Source of the DNA: Emiliania huxleyi CCMP1516
Lineage: Eukaryota; Haptophyta; Isochrysidales; Noelaerhabdaceae
Assembly: GCF_000372725.1 (NCBI RefSeq)
Contig: NW_005199926.1
Coordinates: 349,212 to 413,211, forward strand
DNA length: 64,000 nucleotides
Reading direction: 5' to 3'
Part shown: piece after piece, positions 52,305 through 63,094 of the stretch
Numbering within the stretch: position 1 is the stretch's first letter
Layout: each line of letters opens with the position of its first letter
Program-made: the position numbers and the translations under genes
The notes under the pieces: generated by a model
Database searches by the model: none
What the model was told of the DNA's origin: nothing
What the model saw: only the letters and a program-made list of their open reading frames with translations

Positions 52305-54142
52305 TCACCAAGATCTCGACGTGGTTCTCGTCGAGCGTGTGGGGAAACGTACGGCCGTCCTGGGCGTAAAACACGTCGAAGCGGACGGTCAGGCCGCCCC
52401 CGCGCCTGCTCACGGGTGCAGCTGTGAAGAGACGCCGTTCACGCGCATGCGGCTGGTGGGGCGGTTGCGGCGCCGCGCGAGCTCCGGCGGGTCACAGCGC
52501 ATGACGGTACCGCGCTCGAAGCGGCCGCTGCCCCTTGCGGCGGCTTGATTGGAGCCGATCCGCAGCATGGACGGTGTCCACCACACGCGCACGACAGCGC
52601 CGGCGCGGATCTCATGGTGCGACGCCTGCTCACCGCTGCTGGCGTGAAAGAGGCTTGTTTTTCACAGTGCGGCCGGCCTCGTTGGCGTGAGCGGAGCCTT
52701 TGCGTGTGGGTTGTACGGGTTCTGCAGCACAGGCGCCTCCCCCTCGCCCTCGCAATCCTCCAGCCGCTCGCCACCTCCATCGCCGCCGTCTCCGCCGCCG
52801 CCACCTCTGCCGCCACATCGCCTCATCGCCTCGAGCACCTGAGGACCAGTCAACGGCCTCACTACTGCTGGGCCGGTACCACTCAGCGCCGTCACGTCTC
52901 TGTGAGCGCCTCGTACTCCTCCAGCTCCTCCTCGTCGCCTGCTCACGGCTGCGCGCGTGAACGACGCTACCTCGGCTAACCTCGGCCAACCTCGGCCAAT
53001 CTCGGCTAATCTCGCCGTCGTCGTGCTCGATCCGCCACAGCGCGGGCTCGTCCTCCGCCTCGCCCGGCGGAAGGTAGAGCCGCACCACTGCGCCGATGTC
53101 CTCGTGCCCCTCGAAGCGCCGCAGCAGCCGCTGGCCGACGTGGGGTCCCTGCTCACTCGAGCGTCGCAGGTGAAGGGCGCGTCTCCACAGGCCTTCGCGC
53201 AAAGAGCGTAGCCGCGCCTCGGCTTGCCACTCCTCGACCTTGCCGCCCTCCGCCGTCTCGCCGCCCGCCGCAGAGCCGCCGCCGCCCTCCTCCGCCCCTT
53301 GCTGCCGCCGCTGCAGCTCCCGGCGATACCAGAGTGGGCGAGGGCGCGGGTCTGCCGTCGCCTCGAGGCGAACGGGCGCCTACACAAAATGTTGACTGCA
53401 GTCGCGGCGGCCAACAGGGTCTGCGGTCGTCTCTCGCGGGGCGGGCGCGTGTCGCTGCCGGCCCGTCGACCAGCCGAGCGGCGCGGAGGAAGTGGTGGCG
53501 GAGGAGGAAGAATCACCCCCTCCCGCCTGCCCGGCCTGCGCCTGCGAACGCGCCGGCGGCGGCGCCTCGTCCTCCTCCTCGTCCTCCCCGCCCTCCCTGC
53601 CCCCGCCGCCCCCGCCCATCGCGCGCAATTGTTCCGCAGCCCTGGCCTGCAGTCCGACAAGCCTCGATCAACCTCGGGCGCTGGTGGTGGTGGGAAAGTG
53701 TCGGCGGGGGAGGGGAGCAGCAGGAGCGGGGTGGCGGTCACGGCGGCGGTCGGGACAGTCGCGGCGCCTGCAGCGCAGCCAGCGCCGCCCCCCCATCGCC
53801 CGAGCCAACCGCTACCAGGGCGGAGAGCCAGCCGCGCAGCTGACCGCGCGTGCGCTCGAGCTCCTCCTAAACCGGTCCAACCCTCGGTCCGATCTCGGCC
53901 TATCTCGGCGGGCGCGCTCGCTCCCACTGCGCCTCCAGCCGTTCGCGCTCGCGCGTCGCCTCTGTCGCGCCACCCTCCTCCCCACCGCGCCACTCCCCAC
54001 CGCTACCGCCGCCGCTAGCCGAAGGGGCGTGAGGCGGGCGGGGCGGAACGAAGAGTGGGGCGGCGGCGGCGGATCCCTCTGCCCTGCACTCCCCCTCCCC
54101 CTCCCCCGCCTCGACAGCCTCAATCTCCGCCTCGATCTCCAT
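52297..54142 (-). CDS. Tudor-like, coiled-coil chromatin-type protein, multi-exon
   Basis: Coding blocks on the minus strand in order: SSEDEMEIEAEIEAVEAGEG and ERERLEAQWERA (54142-53900), ELERTRGQLRGWLSALVAVG, EQLRAMGGGGG with an acidic stretch, PLWYRRELQRRQQ to LREGLWRRALHLRRSS, then a Tudor/agenet-like unit EGHEDIGAVVRLYLPPGEAE..ALWRIEHDDGE with EEELEEYEALTE after an intron, RAGAVVRVWWTPSMLRIGSN, and a last exon GGLTVRFDVFYAQDGRTFPH ending near 52297. Exon limits are approximate. One intron (52966-53026 region) holds the CTCGGCTAAT minisatellite; the last intron ends with the shared GTGAGCAG module. Whether this gene also continues into the AP2 frame downstream is open. Confidence 0.5.
52406..52442 (-). 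repeat. 37-bp intron-end module, copy 1
   Basis: GTGAACGGCGTCTCTTCACA then GCTGCACCCGTGAGCAG. It differs at three positions from the module at 57677-57713 in another gene and ends at the splice acceptor in both. Confidence 0.8.
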
Positions 54143-54336
54143 CTCGTCCTCGCTCGAGTCAGCCTGGCCGACGCACTCGACCTACGCGCCGTCTGATCTT
54201 GCTGACACCTCGGTCAAATCCCCGCCAACCTCGGGTCACATCTCCACCTCGAGGCCGGCGGGCGTGCTCTCGAGCGCACTCACGCCCACCCCGACCTACT
54301 CACAGAAGAAGCCGCGTGAAGATCGCGCGCGGGCTC

Positions 54337-54927
54337 TCAAGTGCTCAGCCCACTGCCGCCTCTTGCCTCGCTCTCGCCGCCGCCCACGGCACCAAGGGCC
54401 GCCCCGCCCTCGCCGGCGAAAGGATGGTCAAGAGGCAGCAGCGGCGAGAGCTCGACCGGTGAGAGCGCAGGCGGCGGCGGCTGCGCCGGCTCCTGCGGCT
54501 GGTGAGGCTCCAGGAGGCGGAGAAGGGGAGAGATGTCGACCATATCCGGCGCCTCAGCTCCATCGAAGGGGCGGTCCGAGCTGGAGGCAGCCGCGACGGA
54601 GGTTTTGCCCGCCGGCGCCTCGCCGACCGCCCGCGCGTACGCCACCGCCCCCTCCACCGCCGTGTCGAAGGAGCCGAGGACGACCTTCCTTCCGTCCACC
54701 ATGTGCTTCGCCTGGAAGCGGCCAGAGGGCTGCTTGTGCACGCCCTTGTAGCCGGTCGCGTTGCTGCTGGAGAGGTGCAGTCGCAAGCCCGCCGCAGCCT
54801 CCGCCACCCGCGCCGCCCCGCTCGCCGCCGCCACTCTCGCAGCCGCAGGGCTCCGTGCTGCGCCCTGCGAAGGACGTTCGGCCTTCTGGCTCCAAAAGTT
54901 CTGCGGCAGCTTCCGCCTCCGTTTGGC

Positions 54928-54970
<43 letters not shown>

Positions 54971-57900
54971 AAGTCCCCCAAAGTCGAGGAACCAGCGGCG
55001 GCTGCCGCGGTTCCCTGCGGCTGAGCGGGCTTGCACGCCGCGCAGAACCAGTCGCCATCTGGGATGGGCTCGCCGGGCAGCAGCTCAAACTCCGCCTCGC
55101 AGCCGTCGCACACGATCGCCGTAACGATCTCTTGCGGATCTGCCGCCGCCGCAGCCGCCGCCAGCATGGCGTCCTCGGAGACGCCGCCGCCACTCGTGCT
55201 GCTGCCGCCGGCGTCGCCGGCCGCACGCGCATACGCCACCGCCGCCCCCACCGCCGTGCCGCAGTAGCCGATGTGTATCTGCCTTCCGTCCACCCTTTTC
55301 TGCGCCTGGAAGCGGCCAGAGGAGTGCCGCGACACTCCTTTGTAGCCGGTGCTGCTGTTGCTGGAGAGGTGCAAATGCAAGCCCTCCGCCTCCTCCACCG
55401 CCTCGTGGAGCACCGGCGCCGGCACCACCGCCGCTGCCGCCGCCGCCTCCGCCGCCACCGGCGCCTCGCCGACCGCCCGCGCGTTGGTGCTCGAGAGGTG
55501 CAACCGCAAACCCTCCGCCTCCGCAACCGGCGCCGTCACCGGCGCCGTCACCGCCGCGTCCTCTGCCGCCTCTGCCGCCTCGCCGGCCGCCCGCGAAGGG
55601 GCGCCGTCCTCCTCGAGGCCGCCGGGCGCGCCTTCGCCGGCCGCAATGCGGCCGGCGACGGCGGCGGCGGCGGAGGAGAAGAAGGCGCGCAGCAGCTGCG
55701 CCGCCGCCGCCTCGACGAGGACCGCGGTCGGCTCGTCGGCCGGGTCGAACCGCCACTGAAGCTGCTCGCCGTCTGGGCGAAAGGCGGCGTGCGCGGCAGC
55801 GTCACCCGGCCGCAGCCCAACAAAGACGTGCTCGTCTGAGTCGGCATCGTCTAAGTACTGCAAGACGAACCACCCCTCGCCGCCGCCGCTTCCGCCGCCG
55901 CTTCCGCCGCCGCTTCCGCCGCCGCTTCCGCCGCCGCTTCCGCCGCCGCCGCCGATCGCACTCGGCGGACCCCAAGCACGCCTCACCGCGGCTGTGTACC
56001 ACGAGGCGCCGCCGTCCTGCCCGTCGCGCCAAAGGACTTGGGCGATGCTGCCGTCTAGCACGGCGGGAGCGGGCATCAGCAGCTGCGGCAAGTCGCGCTG
56101 GGGGTCGAAGACTGTCGGCTCGAGCTCGCGCGCCTTAGCGAGGTGTAGCCGAGGTGTAAGCCGAGAAGTCAGCCGAGACGCAGCCGGGACGCAAGCCGGG
56201 ACCTTTCCTGGACCTTTCCTGCCGAGTGGGACCGAGAGCTCGTGGCGGGACGCGAGCCGAGCGTGGCCGAGAGGAGGAGAGGGGCGGCAGGGAGGGCAGA
56301 GGGGCGCTGCGAGGGGCGGGAGCGGAGCGCGATCCTTGTACGTGCGTGCCGAGAGGGCGCCGTCGGGCTCGAGCCGAAGCCTGTACAGCGGCAGGCTCTG
56401 CCCTAGGCCCGTACCCGCCACGAGCTCGACCCGCCCCACGCTCGCGTCGTTGCGATCGACGGGCCGCATGCGCACGTCCAGCTCGAGCCGCCGGGCGGGT
56501 GAGCCCGCCGCCGCACGGCCCGGTGAGTCGTCGGCGTGTGCGGCCTGCGCCGCCCGCATCGTCGCGGCCAGACCCTGCGAGAAGCCGATGCAGGCGGATG
56601 GCTTGATCTTGTCGAAGGCGACGCCGGTCAGCGCGCAATACTTCTGCACGACGCGCGGCTTGATGAAGCTGAGCAGCTTGCGATTGGCCGCCTGAACTCG
56701 GGCAACCTCGGTCAATCTGGGGCGATCTCCAGCCACCCCCCCCCCTCCGCGGCAATCTCGAGCGTTCTGGGGGAAGCGATGATCTCGGCCAATCTCGACG
56801 GATCTGCGCTGGCCTCGAGCAGCTGGTGCAGCAGCTCGATTGTCCCGACGCTCGGGCTGTACTCTGACTTTGTGTGGTGCTGGACGAGGTAATTCTCCTG
56901 GACGAATCCGGTGATGCCGACGCCGAGCGTCGTGAGGCGGTAGGCCGCCGTGTGCGTCGCTCCGCTCACCCTTGCCTGCTGCTTGAGCTTGACGAGGGCG
57001 CGCCTGTTCACGGCTCGAGGTGTAACGAGACGGCGCGTGGGCCTCGGCTGCCGCCTGAGCTTGGCGACGACGTCATCCGGCCCTTGTGGTAGAAGAAGAT
57101 GCCTGAAGAGCCATTCATGACGACCACTCAACGATGGATTCAAATCCCGTCCGCCCGTCTTGCGGCAGACGAAAATGCCCGTCTCCTCCGCCGCGAGCAG
57201 TCTCTTCTCGCCGGCGATCGCCGACTCTCCGCTGCTAGCGGCGGAGAGCACCTGCACGACCTCCTCGAAGCTGCGCGCGTAGCCGAGCGTGAGCGACGCC
57301 GCCGCGCTGCGGCTGCACTCGAGCGCCGCTCCGCCGCTCGGCCGGTCCTGTGTAAAAGATGAAGCACTCCGGTCAGCACCGAGCTCTCGAGCGCGCCGCT
57401 CCTTGGCGCTGGGCCATTCCTGCCGGTCGGCCTCCTCTCCAAACTGGCGCTGCACGTCCTCCGCGCTCGGCCTATCGTACCCACTTGCCGCTCAAGCGCC
57501 GGAAGGGGTGGCTCATCGAGCGCTGCACCCTCTCGGCGCTCGGCCTCGGCAGCGCCACAATCTCGGCTAATCTCGGCTAATCTCGGCCAATCTCGGCTAG
57601 TCTCGGCCTCGGCAGCGCCACCGTCCGGCGCATCCCGCCCTCGAGGTAGGTCGACCAGTCGCGCGGCTCGACGCGCCTGTTCACGGCTGCAGCTGTGAAG
57701 AGACGCCGCTCACAGCGTCGCGGTGTGACCCGCGCGACGCGCCGCCCGTCGATGACGATCTCCATGGTCGGCTCGACCTGTTCACAAGCTGCCGCCGATG
57801 AGCTGTGAACGCGAGCGGCGTGAACGGCATCCGCCGGCGCGGCACGACCCCCTGCCCGCTCAGCCGGAGATAGAGCACCTCGGCGTACGCCCGCAGCGAG

Positions 57901-59570
57901 CGCTGGTGCGAGAGGGGAGGCTTGGCGCCAGGCGAGCCTCGCACGACGATGTCCCCCTTGAGCCTCCGCGCCACCGCGGCGAACTCGAGGTCCTAAACCT
58001 CGGGTGATCTCGGGTGGTCTCGGGCGATCTCGGGCAATCTCGCCACGGGCGAACTCGCGGTCCTTGCGCACGCCCCACAGGACGATGCGTGTGCCCGTGC
58101 CGCCGCTCTGCGACCAGCCTGGGGACGCGAACTCTGCGAGCAGCTCCGCCTGCTCTCGGACGCAGGTGTGAATCGACGCCGTTCACGGGGGGGCGGGCCT
58201 GAAGGGCGGCGCGGCCTCGGAGCGGAGAGGTAAAACCGCCCCCTGGCTAATCTTTGCCGATCTTGGCTGATCTCGGCTAATCTCGGCTAGTCTCGGCCTC
58301 GGAGAGGTAGGGAAGCCCCTCGCACTCTTCGAGCAGCATCTGGAGCGACGCCTCGCGCTGGCGCGTGCGCAGCGGCGCCTGGAGGGGCTCGGCGAGGTCA
58401 GCCGAGATCAGCCGAGGTCAGCCAGAGATTAGCCGAGGTCAGCCGAGATCCGCCGAGGTCGGCCGAAGTCAGCGCGTGCGCAGCGGCTGCGCCTCCTCGC
58501 TCGCGCCGGTGAGCAGAGCGTCGCGTCCCGCCTCCCACGTGCAAAGGGGCAGCCGCAGCTGGTCTGCGTCGATCGCCCTCGAGAAGGAGGAGGAGAGCAG
58601 CCCGACTGTGCGGCGACCTGGCCAGTCAACCACGAATCGATCAGGCGCCTTGATCGAGGGGAGAGGATAGCCTTCCGCTGACCTCGGCTGATCTCGGCCG
58701 ACCTCGGCTGACCTCGGCTCACCTCGGCTGATCTCGGCTAGTCTCGGCCGCTGCGGTCGCGCGTGAAGACGAGAGCGTAATCTGCGAGCCGCGGCAGCGC
58801 CGTCTTCGCGCCAAACCCGTAGTGCCGGCCGCTCGACAGGTCCGTCTTGCGCGTGTACCCGATGGACATGAGCCCCTCCCGCACCTGGAGGTCGTTCACT
58901 GATTCATTCCTCGTTCACTGATTCCCATCGCGTGTCTAGCCGAATCAAGACGAGCCGCGCGCACCTGATTGAACAGTGGTTTTAGCGATTGGTGAGGACA
59001 TGCCGCATGAAAGACGGCCGTCGCCCTCGCGCGCGCCTCGCGCTCACTCATGCCGCGGCCGTCGTCCGAGAGGACTAGCACGGACTGAAGGCACCTGGCT
59101 CTCATGACAAGGGACGGTCAGAGAGCGAGGGCGGGCGGAGACATGGACAGCTCGCAGTCCACGCCTCGCGCTCTTGCCACGTCGACTCGGCCGAGAGGCG
59201 GATGAAATGCGCAGCGAGCGCGCCTTGGACTCGCGTGCATTGTCGAAGACGTCGCCGAACGCAGACATCGCCGACGTGTGGGTCTGCGCGTTGTCCTCGA
59301 GAAAGGTGTGATTGACCTGCGGAGTGAGCACGGCAGGGCGTGTTTTTGCAGGCGGCGGTTTGACACGAACTCTCGCGGCTCTGACCAAAGATGCGACTCT
59401 CCTCTGCTCGCCTGGAAGGTCGGCAGCCGCGCCGCCGGATGGTCATCTTCATCATCGGACTCCGCAAAGACCGCCGTCACGTCCATCACGCCGCTCGGCC
59501 CGGCCGCTCCGCCGGGCGGGGCGGCAAGTGGGTGTGAGGCGGCCTGCATTATGACATGTGGGCGGACCAC
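54337..59570 (-). CDS. MORC-family GHKL ATPase fused to Tudor-like, PHD and AP2 domains
   Basis: Many small exons. From the start: MQAASHPLAAPPGG; ATPase region NHTFLEDNAQTHTSAMSAFG, DVFDNARESKAR (N box) and VLVLSDDGRGMSERE (DxGxG); GLMSIGYTRKTDLSSGRHYG and FGAKTALPRLADYALVFTR (lid); S5 region with GTGTRIVLWGVRKDREF, DIVVRGSPGAKP, RSLRAYAEVLYL and VIDGRRVEPRDWSTYL; NGSSGIFFYHKGRMTS; LGVGITGFVQENYLVQHHTK. These follow MORC order. A last long exon (to 54337) adds a Tudor-like WYTAAVRRAWG..GWFVLQYLDD split by a GGGS repeat, a shrunken AP2 remnant (55475-55530), a full AP2 (55200-55390), a PHD-like IVCDGCEAEF..DWFCAACKP (55028-55135), a Pro run and a second full AP2 (54620-54795). MORC ATPases compact chromatin and silence transposons. 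Fusion to AP2 domains is unusual; the join between the two halves rests on frame continuity only. Confidence 0.7.
57545..57607 (-). repeat. 63-bp intron made of CTCGGCTAAT repeats, flanked by a 20-bp direct repeat
   Basis: CTCGGCCTCGGCAGCGCCAC occurs at 57539-57558 and 57602-57621; between them lie four units of TCTCGGCTAA(T). Splicing at the GC donor joins VALPR to PSAERVQRS. Confidence 0.8.
57677..57713 (-). repeat. 37-bp intron-end module, copy 2
   Basis: GTGAGCGGCGTCTCTTCACA then GCTGCAGCCGTGAACAG, the 3' part of a 66-bp GC-AG intron (57677-57742) that is bounded by the direct repeat GGCGCGTCG. Confidence 0.8.
57994..58044 (-). repeat. intronic ATCTCGGG(T/C) minisatellite
   Basis: Four to five 10-11-bp units (GATCTCGGGTG, GTCTCGGGCG..) between S5-domain exons of the MORC-like gene. 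Confidence 0.75.
58233..58301 (-). repeat. intronic CTCGGCTAAT minisatellite
   Basis: GGCTAATCTTTGCCGATC, GGCTGATCTCGGCTAATCTC, GGCTAGTCTCGGCCTCGG; on the minus strand its first 24 bases match the start of the intron at 58672-58748. Confidence 0.75.
58385..58471 (-). repeat. intronic TCAGCCGAGAT minisatellite, opposite orientation
   Basis: GGTCAGCCGAGATCAGCCGA and further units. Its strand is inverted relative to the neighbouring introns. Confidence 0.75.
58672..58748 (-). repeat. 77-bp GC-AG intron of CTCGGCTGAC units
   Basis: Seven imperfect 10-11-bp units. The splice joins VFTRDRSG to YPLPSIKAPDRF. Confidence 0.75.
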
Positions 59571-60238
59571 AGAGCGATCCGCAGGCGCGCAAGTTTGTTT
59601 TTAGCTTAATCTTCAGAATTTTACCAAATAACTCGCTCTCACGGGACTGGCGCGCTTGTGAGAAAATTACAAGGGGTTTACCCACAATCCCTCGCACAGC
59701 ACTGGGACGGGGCCTGGCGCGCACTGGCACTAACACAGGAAAGAGAAATCCGTCTGGGGCGACGATGACCCCGCTCGCTTGCCCGCCATGCGCCAAAAGA
59801 GTGCCATCCTATCCACACACACAGCGAAAAACCAGTGGCAGCAGGGCAAAATACCCCCTGCAAAGGGGTGGCAAAAAAAGCCAAGAGGGGTGTAGGAGGG
59901 CGGGAGAAGCAAAGGGGCCAAAGCCAACCATGGGCCCTTGGTTGCTACGGATGGACGGAGGCGGCGGTCAAGGCGGCACCGGCCGCGTTGCGCACGCCAG
60001 GGGTGATCCACCCGGTGAGGGAGGCTCTCGCGTCCTCCCTCGCTCCCGCCACCGCGTCGCCGGCACGAGTTGCGTTCGCGACGGTGATCTGGGGTCAGCT
60101 GAGGGGCTCTCGCGCGACTCGAAGCATGCGGTCTGACCCCGCGCGAAATTCCCGCCGAGACGCGCCACCGCACCTCAACGCTGCAGCCGCGCAGGCGTCG
60201 ACGCGGGGGAGGACATCCGATCCAGCCACCCTTGTGTC
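59571..60238. other. intergenic with a reverse LINE-tail repeat
   Basis: 59630-59755 matches in reverse the GTGTTAGTGCCAGTGCGCGC block of the repeat at 11585, including TGCGAGGGA and the T-rich part. The remainder has no supported gene. Confidence 0.55.
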
Positions 60239-61009
60239 CTATACCTGAACGGGGGTGTGCTGGCGCTGAGACCGGACCAGACGGACTTTGAGGTGTTTGC
60301 TGTCTGGGCTCCGGAGAGCCACTTCCCTTTTCTTTTTATTCATCATCTCGCCTGCATCTCGCTCGCTTGTATATCTGCCCAGCGCAATGCCTCCAAACGC
60401 GGACTGAGTGTATCTTTTATTTTCTTTGAAGTCGCGGGAGGGGCGAAGCGTGTGCTCACACGGTAGTCGTAGGTATATGTGTATGTGCCAAGTTTGCGGT
60501 GAAGAGCCGGGGGGCACGATGATGTAACTCATCGCGTCGAGCAACAACGGTGGCTCTGGAGACAGACATGGGAGGCGCATAATTTTCTTTGCGATGGCAT
60601 GCAAGGCATCGAAGTCTGGAATCAACTCCTGCAAGCGCTTCTCCTCAGGTGGAACATGGTCAACATTGGACGCCTGTCAGAGATTGAGCCAGAAGGCTTT
60701 CTTTTTGTCCGCCATGAGACTTAGGGACTCCAGCACCTTTTTGTCTGCGAGAAGCGCAGCTAACGAAGTCGCAATTATTGTTCTGTCTTCACGCTCTATT
60801 GGCCCGCCCGCCACCCACACTCCGCGGTCTTCGTATGCCGCCCTGCGCAGCGCATCAGGGTCCGCTTTCGCAGCATGTACCAAGCCGGCATTCACTCCAC
60901 CCATGACTGCATCTGCCAGGCTCTGCATACGACGACTTTGCTGGCGTGCCGATCTGCCGATCTGACACATTGCCATGTTCGTGGCCCCCGACCGAGCAGA
61001 CAACAACAC
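60239..61009 (-). pseudogene. ORF with one in-frame TGA, unknown family
   Basis: From the minus-strand ATG at 61009 the frame reads QSLADAVMGGVNAGLVHAAK, then RTIIATSLAALLADKKVLES to AFWLNL and a TGA (60677-60679). The same frame continues beyond it with good composition: QASNVDHVPPEEKRLQELIP, DFDALHAIAKKIMRLPCLSP and on to 60239. This stretch is less GC-rich than its surroundings. A further frame upstream (61245, MTAKNKTVVRFLGIKMEDTV) may be its 5' part. Pseudogene, selenocysteine codon or a missed intron are alternatives; mobile-element origin seems likely. Confidence 0.35.
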
Positions 61010-61649
61010 CAGAACGATCGTTTACTCAATTCGCAAAATTTGCCATGCATTTGGTGGAAAATAAACGGACGCAGGGGGCGCGCGACCTCCACTAGCGGAG
61101 AGCCGCGCACATGAAGATGGAAGATGCATCTGCGTTTGAGTTGGCTCCCAAGAAATTCTTCGGAGCCGAAGTCAACACGACTCTCGACTGTATCCTCCAT
61201 CTTTATCCCAAGAAAGCGGACCACAGTTTTATTTTTTGCCGTCACTTTTCTACCGCCAGTTTGTCAGTTTTTTGCAAATGTCGGGCGAGTTGGGGAAAAG
61301 GAACTGCTGAAGGAAAGGAACTGCAGGAGAAAACAACGGACCTGGGCGCGTGTCAAGCACTTTCTGAGCGGTATCAAACCACTTTTTGGACGGGACCGGC
61401 CACTTCCTTGAGAAGAAGCTAGGGGGGGAAGGCGGGTTGAGAAGAGTTGAGATGCGAGAAGGTTGGAGGGGGTGAAGCGGCGCGGAGAAGAGTCGAGATC
61501 AAGATGTGAGAAGATTAGAGGGATAGCGCGGACAAAAGGAAACAGTGGTGCAACTGGGTCAAAAACGAACTGCAGGGAGGCCCGCTGGGTGCGCTTCTCA
61601 GCTCCCCGGCCCTGGATGTGAGATTGATGACTGCACTCCAAGTGCTCCA

Positions 61650-61957
61650 AGAGAAAAGGAACTGCGACGGATAAAAGGAACTGCGACGGATAAAAGGAAC
61701 TGCGACGGAGAGAAGGAACTGCGACGCAGCAAAGGAACTGCAACGGAGAAAAGGAACTGCCACGGAGAAACGGAACTGCGACGAAAAACGGAACTGCGAC
61801 GGATAAAAGGAACTGCGACGGAGAAAAGGAACTGCGACGCAGCAAAGGAACTGCAACGGAGAAAAGGAACTGCCACGGAGAAACGGAACTGCGACGAAAA
61901 ACGGAACTGCGACGGAGAAAAGGAATTGCAACGGAGAAAAGGAACTGCCACGGAGAA
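61650..61957 (+). repeat. 19-bp minisatellite with higher-order duplication
   Basis: About sixteen units of AAAAGGAACTGCGACGGAG. A block of five to six variant units (..CGCAGC.., ..CAACGG.., ..CCACGG.., ..CGAAAAACGG..) recurs at 61710 and 61825. Confidence 0.92.
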
Positions 61958-63094
61958 TATATGTTGTTCCAGTCAAGCCTTCGGCGTTCTAGAAGGCTAG
62001 GGTCTCACTACCGGAGGTCCCTGGCCCCGGGTTGGTCCGAAGAGCCCTGCAGAGTGCCCCGGTTCCAAATGACACCTACCTACTGTATGTTCCTCGAGGT
62101 GTGAGCCGGCGGGTCGGGGCGCTGTTTGGTGGCGCCAAACACTCTCTGTTTGCGGCCGCGAAACTCCCTGTTTGGTGCCCCCCCCCCAAACAGCGCGTTT
62201 TGGCGCTCGAAACAGGCTGTTTGCCAGGAAGAAACAGGAGTCCGGCGGGGGCAAAACTCGATTTTTTCTCGAGTTTTTTCTCGCCGCGGAGCACGAAAGG
62301 GGAGTCTGAAAAGCTGTTTCGACGCCTGTGTGCCCCACCCCCCTGCGCGCGGGCCTTCTAGGCCCGCGGGTAGTCTCCCCCCATCCCCAGGGCCTCCAGG
62401 GCTCGCACCTCAACCTCTCACAGACCAGCGCATAGCGCCATAGGACGTATGTTCTTCTCATAACAAGGCTGTGAACGACACACTTGATCATTTTCGCCAC
62501 GGGCGGCGCTGTACACGGGGGAAGGGCCGTGAGTTGACGGAAATCGGAGGCCGCGACCCACTTTGCCACCCACAGATGGTCCCGCGCCTCGCCGCTAACA
62601 GTGGCACGCACCGCTGCGGCTGTGCGTGCCACTACCTTTGTCCGGAGTGAAAAGTCCAACGCGCTCGTCGGTGACGGTGTCCTCCAACTGCGCCGCGCTC
62701 GGCGAACCTCGACAGCGCCTTCGGTGGCATGCATCTCTTTGCGCCTGATGCCTGGAGAGCAGCTCCTCTGCTGCTCACACGCTCTGCACAGATGGCACAG
62801 CCTAACTGTGCGGCTGCCACAGCTGTGACAGCGATGGGCTCGCCCTCACTGGCCCTCAGTCACTTGTGCTGCGGCCTGTGTGAGCGACACTGCTCGGTGA
62901 CTGCGGGCACACTGTGAGACCATGGGTGTGAGGTAAAACCACGCTACCAGCGCTTGGTCACATCGGCCCCGAGGTCAGATCCATCTACTCTGTTGATGAC
63001 AAGACTTGTCTACCGGCTGGAGCCGAGCAGGAGGGCCTGGCGCACAACCCTTGTGCAACTGAGGGTCCTTCCCCTTTATGCACAATATGGTGGC
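61958..63094. other. intergenic, repeat-rich, no gene
   Basis: TGTTTGGTGCC/AAACAGCG inverted pieces at 62120-62230, a palindrome at 62599-62632, no supported coding sequence. Confidence 0.45.
62599..62632. repeat. perfect 12-bp inverted repeat
   Basis: AGTGGCACGCAC and GTGCGTGCCACT around a 10-base loop. Confidence 0.85.

Noticed and set aside
57120-57170. Possible tRNA (GGGATTTGAATCC on the minus strand)
   Set aside because: No acceptor or anticodon stems can be drawn around it; it lies in an intron of the MORC gene.
57677-57713. The 37-bp module as a complete GT-AG intron
   Set aside because: Removing 37 bp breaks the downstream MORC frame; the 66-bp GC-AG intron keeps it and gives a better motif.
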